NCBI RefSeq assembly: GCF_963924675.1
Contig: NC_089232.1
Location: 28,036,842 to 28,100,841 of the forward strand
Reading direction: 5' to 3'
Origin: Phocoena phocoena
Lineage: Eukaryota; Chordata; Mammalia; Artiodactyla; Phocoenidae
Length of the DNA stretch: 64,000 nt
Below are positions 34,588 to 45,664 of the stretch, one piece after another. A model generated the notes under the pieces. That model was not told the DNA's origin. It was given only the letters and a program-made list of their open reading frames with translations, and searched no databases. The position numbers and the translations under genes were made by a program. Numbering within the stretch: position 1 is the stretch's first letter; each line of letters begins with the position of its first letter.

Positions 34588-34860
34588 AGCTAGCAAAATG
34601 GAACTTCACACTATATTATATACTATATTACATTATATTATGTAATTGCAAGTGTGATATTCCCATCATCTTTACCACATTATATTGGTTAGAAATAAGT
34701 CACAGGTCCTACCTGCACTGAAGGGAGGGGACTACCAAAATTGTGAACACCAGGAGGCAGAAATTATGGGAGCCACCTTAGAGTCTGTTCACCACATGGA
34801 GTGGGCTGCATCTATTCCTTTTTGTCTTCCTGATATCCAACAGGTAATTACTGATCAAAT

Positions 34861-34896
34861 ACACACACGTGTGCACACACACACACACACACAATC
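34861..34896. repeat. CA microsatellite
   Basis: An interrupted run, 'acacacacgtgtgcacacac' and onward, just right of the MLT1 LTR. Confidence 0.85.
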
Positions 34897-34899
34897 ACA

Positions 34900-35656
34900 C
34901 TTACTTCCCAAGAACAAATACTGATTTATTGGAGATAGCACAGTCTAAATTTATACTGCAGAAGAAAAAATTTTTCCTTAGTGTCACATAAATTTAAGAC
35001 AGCCCCTACCAGAGAGTACCTGAAATTATGCAAAATTGTGGGTTCTTCTTATTCATCTTACTCTCTCAAGCTTTCTTCACTCCCTTCAAACCACTAGTGT
35101 TCTGGACTCATTATTAAACTACAGACCTCTTAATAACTACTGGTTAGCTACGCAAAGAACTGTCTTTGGAATTGCCCTTTCTCTTAACCATCAGCCAAAT
35201 TAAATTACTAGCCAAAGCCTATCTTCCCTCTACTCTCTGACAGTGAGAGAGAAAAGATATTTCCTCTTCTAATTATGTAACCAATTCTCTCTTGATTGAT
35301 GTTTTAAATAATTTTGTTTCCCTTTCTTAATCTGTACTCTGTTCTGTCATAAGTGTTTTTCCTATTTCAATCTAACTCAGACTGTTCTGGGAAGTACGTA
35401 AATTGTAAGGAATCAACTAAAAGTAAATAAACATCTAGATTCACAACTTCCCTGAGTCTTAGATGCCCAGGCTGGATAAGAACTGAATGAGGTTGTGAAG
35501 GGGTTGATGGATAGTGAAAATCATTGAATTACAATCTCACTGTGGTTAAGAATTGTTGGAATGGGTTACTAGAGCAAGTACACTGGAAGGATAAGAGGTA
35601 TAGTCAAAGAAAGAGATGCTTGAAATCAAGATATTGGAGATGTGCAGAAGCCAATG
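34900..35656. other. No gene or repeat recognised
   Basis: Sequence with no nameable repeat, no long frame and no clear splice pairs. Confidence 0.5.
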
Positions 35657-35669
35657 GTGACAGATGTTT

Positions 35670-35979
35670 GTTTGTTTTTGGCTGCATTGAGTCTTCGTAG
35701 CTGCGTGCGGGCTTTCTCTAGTTGCCTCCAGCGGGGGCTACTCTTCTTTGTGGTGCGCAGGCTTCTCATTGCAGTGGCTTCTTTTGTTGCGTAGCACGGG
35801 CTCTAGGCATGCAGGCTTCAGTAGCTGTGGTTTGCAAGCTCTAGAGCACAGGCTCAGTAGTTGTGGCACATGGGCTTAGTTGCTGCGTGGAATGTAGGAT
35901 CTTCCTGGACCAGGTCTCGAACCCATGTCCCCTGCATTGGCAGGGGGATTCCTAACTACTGCACCACCAGGGAAGTCCT
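35670..35979 (-). mobile_element. CHR-type SINE, long form
   Basis: Reverse long SINE ending 'accaccagggaagtcc'. Target-site duplication 'gtgacagatgttt' (35657-35669 and 35980-35992), exact. Confidence 0.96.
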
Positions 35980-35992
35980 GTGACAGATGTTT

Positions 35993-36834
35993 AGATACTT
36001 GTCCTTTGACATGTCACTGATTACTTTTATTGTACTTGCAGCAAAGGAAGTTTCCCAAACTTTTGTTTTACGGATTATCTTCATCATGTTCTGGATTCTC
36101 TGGTGACCACGGCAAACTTTATCTGGGATGGGTGCTTCTAAGGAAAGCATCTTCAAAGAAAGTGTTTATGGGAGATCAGCAAACCTGTCAGAGAGGGAGG
36201 AATTTGGATGCAAGCCTTATGGTCATGTAGTTGCTTTTCTCCCATAGCACCATGCAACTTACTTCACGCACATCAGCTCTGTAGTAGTGCTGGCACTGAA
36301 AATATTTAGAACCATTATCATGGTTTTATAGATACCCTTCATTGGGTCCCTTGGACAATTAAGAAGAAAGCCAGGAGGAAAATCAGAGCTCTAATTATGG
36401 ATTCACCTGCTGAGATAATATTTGCCAGCACACTTTTCATGATTAAATCAGTGGCACACCATGGAAAGGAGATATTTCTGTTCTTGCTCTTTGAAAATTG
36501 CTTTTCTGTCAGCAAATTATCTGTCCCAACAGATCCTCTTTGAGTTTGGTAAAACTGCATCATGAGGAGTTTTTTATTTGAAAATTACTCAGCTTAAGAG
36601 AACATAAAAATAAACTTATGTTACTAATTGTAATCATGCTAATGAAGTTTGCATTTCTTCAGCAGGCATAGGCACAGCAGGTAACAACCACTGGAACAAA
36701 AGATTTTTCTCTCCAAAATCTACCCCTCTTGCCATGGAACAATCATTCCCCTTCCTTTATAGTCTGGATTCACTTCTGAGACCTCTATAGTCTGGATTCA
36801 CTTGCCCCATTACTTCTCTGAAAGCAAAGACTTA
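35993..36834. other. Non-repetitive stretch with a short direct repeat
   Basis: No transposable element recognised. An 18-bp word, 'tatagtctggattcactt', occurs twice about 30 bases apart (around 36760 and 36788). Frames at 35956-36156, 36030-36230 and 36339-36563 are short and without domains. Confidence 0.45.
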
Positions 36835-36840
36835 TTATTT

Positions 36841-36957
36841 TTGGTGTGGGGGGATGCTGTACAGCATGCAGAATCTTAGTTCCCTGACCAGAGCTTGAAC
36901 CTGCACCCCCTGCAGTGGAAGAGTGGAGTCTTAACCACAGGACCACCAGGGAAGTCC
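36841..36957 (-). mobile_element. CHR-type SINE, short form
   Basis: 'gcatgcagaatcttagttcc', reversed B box and 'accaccagggaagtccc' head end. Flanks 'acttattattttt' and 'acttatttttgt' form a likely target-site duplication. Confidence 0.92.
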
Positions 36958-37331
36958 CAACTTATTTTTGTAAAAATGTAATGGTGTTCCTCATTTTTAA
37001 ATATAAGTGATATATAAAAACAATAAATCACCTAAAATTGCACACATTTGGTGAATATCATTCTAGATACATTTCAGTGAACGTGAGCAGGTTTCAAATA
37101 ACAGTTTTATGGAGATATAATTCACAGGCCATAATATTTATTTTTTCAAAGTGCACAAATCCAGTCAATTTTAGTATTTTCACAGAATTTTGCAATCATC
37201 ACCACTATCTAATTTTAGAGCATTTTCATCACCCCAAAACCCAATACTCATTAGCAGTTACTTCCCATTTTCCCCTGTCCCTAGCCTCTGACAAACATTA
37301 ATCTACTTTCTGTCTCTATGGATTTGCCTAC

Positions 37332-37833
37332 TGTTGATGAAAATTCAATTAACTACCAAGTTAAGAAGAAAAAGGGGAATTTTATTCAAGCCAAACTGAG
37401 GATTATAACCTGGGAAGCAGATTCTCAGAAAAATCTGAGAACTGTTCCACCTGTTAGAAGTCGAAGGCATAGTCATATACATTTTTGAGACAGGATCATA
37501 CATGAAAATGACATACTAATACTTTACATAAACTTCACCAAGGATACATGGTCCAGGTAAGCACATACAAAGTGAGCAGCAAGTCACAGTGACCCCCTAC
37601 AGAGCTGGGAAAAAACACTATTCTTTTAAGAAGTTACATTTCTAGTGTCAGAAGAAAGAAAAATTGATCTTTATAGTTAAGCAGGCACTTCCATCTTTGA
37701 GGAGCTCTGGTTAATGTGTAATGCAGATGTACCCTGTACATTTGGGAGGGAGGAGGCCCAAACAAATACACAGAGAGAATTTTATGTTTATTTTTTTCTT
37801 GTCCTGCCTTAAAATATAAATTTTATTTTGTCA
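37332..37833 (-). repeat. ERV 3' LTR (~500 bp) with adjoining polypurine tract
   Basis: The plus strand starts 'tgttgatgaaaattcaatta' and ends 'aaattttattttgtca', giving the TG...CA ends of an LTR. Immediately beyond, 37834-37846 reads 'tttcccacctttt', which on the minus strand is a purine run just before the LTR start, the usual retroviral polypurine tract. The exact outer boundary could be 37332 or 37335. Confidence 0.75.
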
Positions 37834-37845
37834 TTTCCCACCTTT

Positions 37846-38774
37846 TGATCATTAATTTTTCAATAGAAAGCAAATCAAATATTTAGTCCCCCTGATGCCA
37901 GGATCCATCTTGCTTACCTGCCCTGGATCCATCTTGTCCCTCAATGACGGTTCTTAACAGCCCGGTTCTTTCTTTGCTTTTAAGGGGTTAGTCTAGTAGA
38001 ATGCTTGGTAAGGAAGGATAGTAATTCTAGGTTGTCAAATAGGACTTATGCCAATTTTATCCTATATGTGCTTTGCACATGGTCATTGTTTTATATAGAA
38101 CTGTAGATATGATCAATAGTTTCAAGTCATTGAGACATCATTATTTTAGTTGAATATACATCGAGGCACAATAGATTATTATTCTATAAATGATAGAGAA
38201 CACAATCAAAATAGCCAACAACAATAACAAAGTCAGAAGTCATGAATCCCCAGAACTGAACCACTCACCCAAGATTTCATTTAAACTAGAAAGGGGATCC
38301 TTCAATGCAGAAATTTGGTTTTATATGTGAGTCATTGGATGGTTATATTAGAGGACTATTCTGATATGAACGGACAACATTGTCTGGATTATAGCATACG
38401 TTTCTGCCTGCAAAGCAGTTTTAAAAACCAAGAACCATTTGGTTTTGCAACATCACTTTCTCATCATACAAACTTCAGAACTGAATAGACTAATTGAATG
38501 TAGTAAATGAACATGGAGGTATATGCTGATGGGGAAACATTTTATAGATTATAGGAACATCTGAAAAGTCAGCGACAAGAATTATGAGGGGCTTATATTG
38601 GCTTTGTATTGACCAAGGAATTTGATGACAAATCCAACAATCAGTTAAATTGCCTCCAGTAGCTACAATTTGTGATAGTGTTACTAAAGAATTTTCTTTC
38701 CATCCTAAACATTGGGACAAAAACATAGCTAGAAATAAAACAATAACTTCTAATTTTGAAAGAGAGACGGACAT
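37846..38774 (-). pseudogene. ERV envelope fragment
   Basis: A 94-codon minus-strand frame (38490-38774) starts with a hydrophobic signal-peptide-like segment followed by a CWIC motif, as in the surface subunit of gammaretroviral envelopes. The frame ends after 94 codons, and only ~930 bases separate its start from the LTR, about half of a usual env. I found no fusion peptide or transmembrane segment in an open frame. It is truncated and very likely non-functional. Confidence 0.6.
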
Positions 38775-38959
38775 TTGGTAAAGTGCTATTGAACTGGTAA
38801 GATGGGTCTTACAAGCTTGGTCTGGACTCTTGGGTCAGCTGTCTGCTACACTGTCATCTTCTTGTCCTAGCTTGGTGATGCTTGGCTTAGGTGAAGCCAG
38901 GTGCTAGAAACAGTGGTCAAAGTGCATTCAGGGAGGGGTCTTTTTTAAATGAAAGATGT

Positions 38960-39195
38960 GGGACTTCCCTGGTGGTCCAGTGGTTAAGAATTCACCTTCT
39001 AATGCAGGGGACACGGGTTCAATCACTGGTCAGGGAACTAAGATCCCACATGCTGCAGGGCAACTAAGCCTGCGTGCTGCAACTACAGAGTCCAAGCACC
39101 ACAACTAGAGAGAAGCCCGTGTGCTGCAATGAAGAGGCCACACGCTGGAACTAAGACCTGATGCAGACAAATAAATAAATAAATATTTTTTAAAA
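38960..39195 (+). mobile_element. CHR-type SINE, intermediate form
   Basis: 'gggacttccctggtggtcca' head, 'gggttcaatcactggtcagg' B box (one changed base) and a TAAA-repeat tail. It inserted in the ERV remnant on the opposite strand. Confidence 0.93.
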
Positions 39196-40914
39196 AGAAA
39201 GAAACACCCTTGCTAAGTGCTAATGGAATGAAAGGCATAACTGGGGTGAGTACTGTTTGGTTTTTTAAAAATAAAATAAAATAAAATGAGGTATGTGAAC
39301 CCATGAATTAACGTCTTTCAGTTGGGCTGTACATGGATTAGCTAATATTATTGTGGACATATATAAATGGAATCATACAATATGTGATCTTTTGTGACTG
39401 GCTTCCTTTCACTTAGCATAATGTTTTCAAAGTTCACCCCTGTTATAGAAATACTTCATTCCTTTTTGTTGCCAAACAATAATTCCAATGTATAATATAC
39501 CGCATTTTGTTTACCCATTTGTCAGTTGATGGAATTTGGGCTGTTTCCACTTTTTAGCTATCATGCATAGTGCTGCTATAAATATTCATTTATAGGTTTT
39601 ATGTGGAAATATGTTTTCATTTTTCTCCAGTAGAAGCTACAAGTGGAATTACTGGGTCATATGATAATTCTATGTTTAATTTTTTAAACTGTGCTAAAAT
39701 ATACATAAAATGTACCATTTTAAGGGTACAGTTCAGAGTTAACCTTGTACCACTTCATATAAAATATAGAAAGCTTGCAGCTATATAGGTCTACTTAGAA
39801 TCCCTTCACCACTGATCTATATGATATAGTTATCATATATATAACATCTACATCCATTGAAAACTCCACCATAGATGAAAAAGGGTAGTCGGTTATTTTT
39901 ACATAGCTATTTATCATTTATGTGGTTCTTCATTTCTGAAGATCCAAATTTCCCTCTGGTAACATTCCTTTCAACCTGAAGAATTTCTTTAGCATTTCTT
40001 GTAGATCAGGCAATGAATTATCTTAGTTTCCCTTTGCCTGAAAATGCCTTTATTTCACCTTCATTCCTATAGAACATTTTTGCTGGCTCTATAATTCTGG
40101 GTTAATGACTTCATTGTGTTCATGCCTTTGTTATTTCTGATGAAAAACCTGTAAACATATCATTGTTCCCTGTGTGTAATGTTTTGTTTTCTTTAGCTAG
40201 TTTCAAAGATTTTCCTTAATTTTTGGTTTTAAGCACTTTGATTATGAAGATTTTAAGTGTCATTTTCTTTAAGTCTATCCTGCTTTGGGTTTGCTAAGCT
40301 TCTTGAATTTGTAAATTTACTCCTGTCACCAAACTTAGGACATTTGGGATCATATTTCTTCAAATATTCTCTACTGTACCAACCTTTTTTTCTTCTTTTA
40401 GAACTGCAGTCACACATATATTAGATCTTTTGATATTTTTTCACAGATTCCCTGAAGCTCTATTCATTTTTTTCAAGCTATGTTCCAAGAACAATCTCTG
40501 TTCTTCTGATTGGATAATTTCTGTTGATCTATCTTTAATTTCACTTATTCTTTCCTCTGTCATCTCTATTCTGATACTGAGCACTTCCAGTGAGTTTCTC
40601 ATTCAGAGATTGTATTTTTCAGCTGTGCACTTTTCATTTGGTTCTTTTTTAAAATTTCTATTTCTTTGCTGAGAATAACTCTCTTTTCATTCACTTAAAG
40701 CATGTTTTTCTTTACCTCATCATTATAATAGTTATATAATATAATTGTTTTCATATATGCATGTATACAGATTATTATAATCTTATTTCATATACTTATA
40801 TATTTGTTATAATAGCTTCTTTTGAATTTCTGTCTGATAATTCTCCCATCTGTGTTATCTTGGGTTTGGCAACTGTATTTTCCCTCAAGAATTATTTACA
40901 TTTCCTGGTTCTTT

Positions 40915-41247
40915 TTTTTTTTAATTTATTTTTTTTTTGGCTATGTTGGTGTTTTTTTGTTGTTGTTGCTGTGCATGGATTTTCTCTAGTTGCAGCGAGC
41001 GGGGGCTACTCTTCATTGCGGTGCGTGGGCTTCTCATTGCAGTGCCTTCTCTTGTTGCAGAGCACGGGCTCTAGGTGCACAGGCTTCAGTAGTTGTGGCT
41101 TGTGGGCTCTAGAGCTCAGGCTCAGTAGTTGTGGCCCACAGGCTTAGTTGCTCCGTGGCATGTGGGATCTTCCTGGACCAGGGCTCGAACCCTTGTCCCT
41201 TGCATTGGCAGGCGGATTCCCAACCACTGCGCCATGAGGGAAGTCCC
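40915..41247 (-). mobile_element. CHR-type SINE, long form
   Basis: Reverse long SINE ending 'gccatgagggaagtccc'. Exact 11-bp target-site duplication 'cctggttcttt' (40904-40914 and 41248-41258). Confidence 0.96.
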
Positions 41248-41871
41248 CCTGGTTCTTTATTATGTGGAGGAATTTTGTATTGTATCTTGAAGTTGTGAAT
41301 GTCATGTTGGATAGACTCTGGATTCTATTAAAGTCCTCTGGAGAATGTTTATGTTTTTGTTTTAGCAGGCAATGAACATTTTTGCCTCACCTTCTCTGGT
41401 AGTTCAAATCACAGTTCAGTTCTCTAAGCCTCTGTAATGCTGCTTTGGCTCTGACCTGTTCAGGTGCAACACAGAGATTATTCTGAAAGTTGTTCGGGTG
41501 GTTCAAATTCTGCTCTAGTTCTCCAAACCTTCGCCACCTTTGTCTGCATCTGTTCTGCATATGTGCTCTTCAGTGGTTAGACACAAATATTTGATCATGT
41601 GGTTCAAACCTTGGCATCTGTCCATGCATTCATAGCTCAGGGCTTTTGCTAAGACTTATGTGGGTTCATATATAGAATTAATGGATTTCCTTCTTTGGGT
41701 CTCTCCATATAGGATTCTACTCCCTAGTATCGGGCATGCAGGGACTCTTTTCCTGTTTTCTGTGGCCCTAAACACTGGGTTTCTGATCACATTTTAGCTG
41801 TAGGTGCCTCTATACTTCTCCACAACCAGGGCTCAGCCACAGAGCAAGGTCAAAAGGGAAAAGAGGGGAAA

Positions 41872-41913
41872 CACCCCATGGTAGTTGCCTCTCACCCCAT
41901 GGTAGTTGCCTCT
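41872..41913. repeat. Perfect 21-bp tandem duplication
   Basis: The unit starting 'caccccatggtagttgcctc' occurs twice (41872-41892, 41893-41913) without mismatch, within the old LINE. Confidence 0.93.
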
Positions 41914-41951
41914 CTAATTTTTTACTTTCCTCCACAATCTGCTTGCATTTT

Positions 41952-42257
41952 TTTTTTAATGTTGAGCCTTCTTTTAATTTATTTACTTTTATTTTTGGCT
42001 GTGTTGGGTCTTCGTTTCTGTGCAAGGGCTTTCTCTAATTGTGGCAAGCGGGGGCCACTCTTCATCGTGGTGCGCGGGCCTCTCACTGTCGCGGCCTCTC
42101 TTGTTGCGGGGCACAGGCTCCAGACGTGCAGGCTCAGTAGTTGTGGCTCACGGGCCTAGTTGCTCCGCGGCATGTGGGATCTTCTCAGACCAGGGCTCAA
42201 ACCCCTGTCCCCTGCATTAGCAGGCAGACTCTCAACCACTGCACCACCAGGGAAGCC
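41952..42257 (-). mobile_element. CHR-type SINE, long form
   Basis: Reverse long SINE ending 'accaccagggaagcc'. Target-site duplication 'ctgcttgcatttt' / 'ctgcttgcactttt' on either side. Confidence 0.94.
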
Positions 42258-42459
42258 CTGCTTGCACTTTTAATTAAAAAAACTTTTTTTTAATTTTCAG
42301 AGTCCTCAGGTAGTGGTTTTTTGTATTTTGTCTAGTGATCTTAGTCATAATCAGTAGGAGAGATGGGCTGTGCATACCACCATGGTAGAATTCAAACCTT
42401 GTCATGATGTTTTAAACTTTGAATATTGATATAAAACTTGTGTTTATTTAGTTTATATT

Positions 42460-42645
42460 CTAACATCACCGCTTACCGGCTACGAGACCTTGGGGAAATT
42501 ACTTGATTTATATAAACCCGAGTTTCTCCATCTATAAAATGGAATTATACTGCCTACTTTAGAGACTTGTTGTGAGTATTAATTGAAATAACACATGTAT
42601 AGTGCTTGGCTTATGGTAGTTGCTCTATAAATGTGAGATCCTTTC
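42460..42645 (+). repeat. MIR SINE
   Basis: 'gcttaccggctacgagacct', 'gggaaattacttgatttata', 'tttctccatctataaaatgg' and 'gtgcttggcttatggtag' follow MIR in forward order. Confidence 0.88.
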
Positions 42646-42852
42646 CCCTAGACTGGGATAGTAAATAAGTTCAACCCTCAAGCCAAATCTGTTTTTGAAA
42701 GAATTCTCAAGAACAATTTCATTTGCTATGGATGGTAATATCTATTTCAAAGTCTTTAATAGTAGCTTATATGTTTTAGTCATTGAGTACAACAAAGATA
42801 AATATGTACAATACATTTTAAAATTAAGTACAATTTGACTGGTAAGATTTTT

Positions 42853-43229
42853 AAAATTAATTTATTTATTTTTGGCTGTGTTAGGTCTTCATTGCTGCAC
42901 TTGGGCTTTCTCTAGTTGTGGCGAGCTGGGGCTACTCTTCGTTGCGATGTGCGAGCTTCTCATTGCTGTGGCTTCTCTTGTTATGGAGCATGGGCTCTAG
43001 GCGCGTGGGCTTCAGTAGTTGTGGTACGAGGGCTCAGTAGTTGTGGCTCATGGGCTCTAGAGGGCAGGCTCAGTAGTTGTGGCTCATGGGCTCTAGAGCA
43101 CAGGCTCAGTAGTTGTGGTGCACGGGCTTAGTTGCTCCGCGGCATGTGCGATCTTCTCAGACCAGGGATCGAACCCGTATCTCCTGCATTGGCAGGCGGA
43201 TTCTTAACCACTGCGCCACCAGGGAAGTC
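42853..43229 (-). mobile_element. CHR-type SINE, long form with an internal duplication
   Basis: Reverse long SINE ending 'gccaccagggaagtcc'. Its body holds an extra copy of the block 'ctcagtagttgtggctcatg' (near 43035 and 43069), making it about 40 bases longer than its relatives. Flanks 'gtaagattttt' and 'ataagatttt' are a probable duplication. Confidence 0.93.
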
Positions 43230-43254
43230 CTGATTGATGATAAGATTTTAATCA

Positions 43255-43350
43255 AGCTGTTTTCAGCTTTACTGAGGTATAATTGACAAATAAGAGTGTA
43301 AGATACTCGAAGTGTACATCCAAGTTTTAAAATTTGAACATTTTTGTTTC
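43255..43350 (-). repeat. L1 3'-end fragment
   Basis: 'cagctttactgaggtataat' and 'gacaaataagagtgtaagat' are the reversed L1 3' UTR. Confidence 0.75.
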
Positions 43351-43955
43351 ATACTGTTCGTGGGGCTGTGAATACTTGGGCAATATTTTCTTGATTGCAG
43401 TGTAATGTTAGGAGCCGAATCAATTAGAGCAATTGATTATGTGGTTCTAACTAGATACAAGTCATAGACAAGTAATGCTTTTGCAAAACTAGCTATACCG
43501 AAACATTATCAAAAGATAAATTACAACATTATAACACTGTTTAAACTGTAATTATCAAACTATAATTGCTAAATGGGAAGACAGTGAAACAACAATGCAC
43601 TCAAAGAGAAATGAGTATAAGTAGTTGAAAACACTCTACAACTGATCTGTAACATCTTGGACCTCAGATGCGGAGATAATCCATGGCCATTATCATGCTT
43701 GTTCTGGGCAAAGCACTTTCTAGTTTGTTCTTTGTTTATGCTCATTCCCCAAAGCCTATCTACCCCCATACACACACAGGCAAGTATTTAAATGAATTTA
43801 TAATGTATCATTTATACACTGAGAGAGATATATAAACATACATTATACATAACATACATGTATAATGTGTGTATAACACATTCAAATGTGTTTAACATAT
43901 ACACATGTATAACATATATTTTGCATACATGTCTCACAAAACATGTATTTATGTT
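43350..43955. other. AT-rich stretch, nothing recognised
   Basis: Contains a run of related 'acatgtataa' words near 43850-43920 that resembles a degenerate simple repeat. No coding signal. Confidence 0.5.
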
Positions 43956-43957
43956 TT

Positions 43958-44205
43958 GTGTATTTTTTTATTGAAGAATAGTTGATTTACAATATTGTGT
44001 TAGTCTCAGGTTTTGGCAGTGATTCACTTATATATATTTTTTCAGATTGTTTTTCATTATAGGTTATTATAAGCTATTGATAGTTCCCTGAGCTATACAA
44101 AAAATATAGTTCCCTGTGCTACACAGAAATCTTTGTTTCTTATCTATTTTATGTAGAGTAGTCTGTATCTGTTAATCCCATATTCCTAATTTATTAAGAG
44201 TTTCA
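43958..44205 (-). repeat. L1 3'-end fragment
   Basis: 'attgaagaatagttgattta', 'agttccctgagctatacaaa' and 'cagaaatctttgtttcttat' are the reversed L1 3' UTR of the cetartiodactyl type. Confidence 0.85.
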
Positions 44206-44525
44206 AAAATTATCATTTTGTTTTAGACCTCATTCTGTTTTTGACTCAGCACTCTGTTATTAGTACTATATTCGTGTTGCTTGGGCACATCCAGTCTCTT
44301 GCTTCTACACACTACATAGTCTTCCCTGGGGTATGTCCAGTGCATTTTACTTATCCAACTCCCCAGAAATCAACATTAGATTGCCTCCAAATCCCTGCAA
44401 AGAGCATTGAAATCTCCAGATATGCCCCCCCACCTTATGAGTTTATGTGAGAATTCTTTTGTGATATATATGCAGAGTAGGATTACTAAGCCACAGATTA
44501 TATTATTACCCTCTAGAATGTCCTT
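44206..44525. other. Probable old L1 (reverse), not certain
   Basis: Text such as 'gattgcctccaaatccctgc' resembles reversed old L1 sequence, but I cannot align it confidently. No gene. Confidence 0.3.
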
Positions 44526-44526
44526 A

Positions 44527-44757
44527 TTAGCCTACACCAGGGGTCAGCAAACTAAAGTCCATGCTTCATATTTGTCCAGCACCATTTTATTTTTGTAAAA
44601 AAAAAGTTACTGGAACACACCGACTCACTTATCTGTGGCTATTTTTGTGTTACAACTACGGAGTTGAGTAGTCAAGACCGATACCGTCTGGCCTGCAAAG
44701 ACAAAAATATTCAGTACTATCTGGTCCTTTACAGAAAATAGTCTGTGTGATATTGAT
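44527..44757. mobile_element. hAT-type (Charlie family) non-autonomous DNA transposon
   Basis: Left end 'caggggtcagcaaactaaag'; interior 'gttactggaacacaccgact', 'gagttgagtagtcaagaccg', 'ctggcctgcaaagacaaaaa' and 'atctggtcctttacagaaaa'. This is a common mammalian hAT-derived repeat whose two ends are inverted. The right end is decayed. Confidence 0.8.
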
Positions 44758-44769
44758 TCTATGGAATTT

Positions 44770-45660
44770 TTTAATATTTACTTTGTTGTCTAGTATATGG
44801 TAAATGTTTATAAATATTACACATATACTAAAAAAAGAATACATTCTCTGTTTGGTGTAGAGTTTGATATAAATTTAGCAGCTAAATGTTAGTGATATTC
44901 AGATTTTCCATATCTCTGCTAATTTTTTGCTTGCTGATCTATCAACTTGTAGTTAAAATCTCTGAGGATAATTGGTAATCTATTTCTCTCAGTGTTCTGT
45001 CAGTTGTTATTTTATATATTTTGAGGCTATGTTGCTGCATACATGTTCATGATGGCTATATGTCCTTGTCCTGTGGTTCCTTTTCCCAGCATATGATGAT
45101 ACTCTTTGTTATTATTATATTTGTCCAGGAATCTACTGATATTTCATGAGACGCAAAGATTGCTACCCAACTTTCTTTTTGTTTATTCCTTTTAATGACG
45201 TATTTTTCTTTATTGATATTATTAGATAACCTCTTTTGGGGCTTCCCTGGTGGCACAGTGTTTAAGAATCTGCCTGCCAATGCAGGGGACACGGGTTCGA
45301 TCCCTGCTCCGGGAAGTTCCCACATGCCGTGGAGCAACTAAGCCTGTGCACCACAACTACTGAGCCTGCACTCTAGAGCCCACAAGCCACAACTACTGAG
45401 CCCGCATGCCACAGCTACTGAAGCCCACACGCCTAGAGTCCGTGCTCTGCAGCAAGAGAAGCCACTGCAGTGAGAAGCCCACTCACCTCAAGGAAGAGTA
45501 GCCCTCGCTCACCGCAACTAGAGAAAGCCTGCGGGCAGCAACGAAGACCCAAAGCAGTCAAAAAGAAAATAAATAAAAATTTTAAAATAACCTCTTTTAC
45601 TTTTCAGTCTTCTTTCCTCATTTCTTCTCTCTCTCTCCTCAAGAATAATAACTTGATTTT
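44770..45660 (-). repeat. Old L1 ORF2 fragment (reverse), split by a SINE
   Basis: 'gtagttaaaatctctgagga', 'cagttgttattttatatatt' and 'gaggctatgttgctgcatac' are reversed L1 ORF2. The text continues after the SINE at 45238-45586. Confidence 0.65.
45238..45586 (+). mobile_element. CHR-type SINE, long form
   Basis: 'cttccctggtggcacagtgt' head to 'gcctgcgggcagcaacgaag' and an A-rich tail. Target-site duplication 'ataacctctttt' (45226-45237 and 45587-45598), exact. Confidence 0.96.
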
Positions 45661-45664
45661 CATG

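Larger units (their letters stand above)
31607..34796 (-). mobile_element. MLT1-class LTR, split by an L1
   Basis: Left part 31607-31675 ('tgtattacttttctattgct', 'ctggcttaaaacaatacaca'); right part 34262-34796 ('tctgggcacacttagctagg', 'attggttagaaataagtcac', ending 'gtctgttcaccaca'). Together they form one reversed MLT1 LTR of about 600 bp, including a TG microsatellite that grew inside it. The L1 cut it 69 bases from the left end. Confidence 0.88.
37332..39350 (-). mobile_element. Class I (gammaretrovirus-like) ERV remnant
   Basis: Inserted in the old LINE: L1 text breaks after 'ggatttgcctac' and resumes at about 39351. Reading on the minus strand, the order is unexplained internal sequence, env start (near 38774), shortened env, polypurine tract, 3' LTR. 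No gag or pol was recognised and no 5' LTR was seen, so the provirus has lost most of its length. A SINE sits upstream of env. It cannot produce particles. Confidence 0.75.
37095..42410 (-). repeat. Old L1M/HAL1 host element, split by an ERV and SINEs
   Basis: Pieces at 37095-37331, 39351-40914, 41259-41951 and 42271-42410 form one reversed old LINE. It starts with the 3' end ('tatggagatataattcacag', 'gagcattttcatcaccccaa', 'tataaatggaatcatacaat') and runs to reversed ORF1-region text ('catatttcttcaaatattct', 'gattggataatttctgttga') and reversed 5' sequence near 42300-42400. Frames such as 40430-40672 are antisense relics. Confidence 0.75.

Noticed and set aside
34424..34721. Cys-Val repeat proteins
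   Set aside because: Translations of a TG microsatellite.
38490..38774. A captured, syncytin-like envelope gene
   Set aside because: The frame stops after 94 codons, well short of a full envelope, and no transmembrane part is open.
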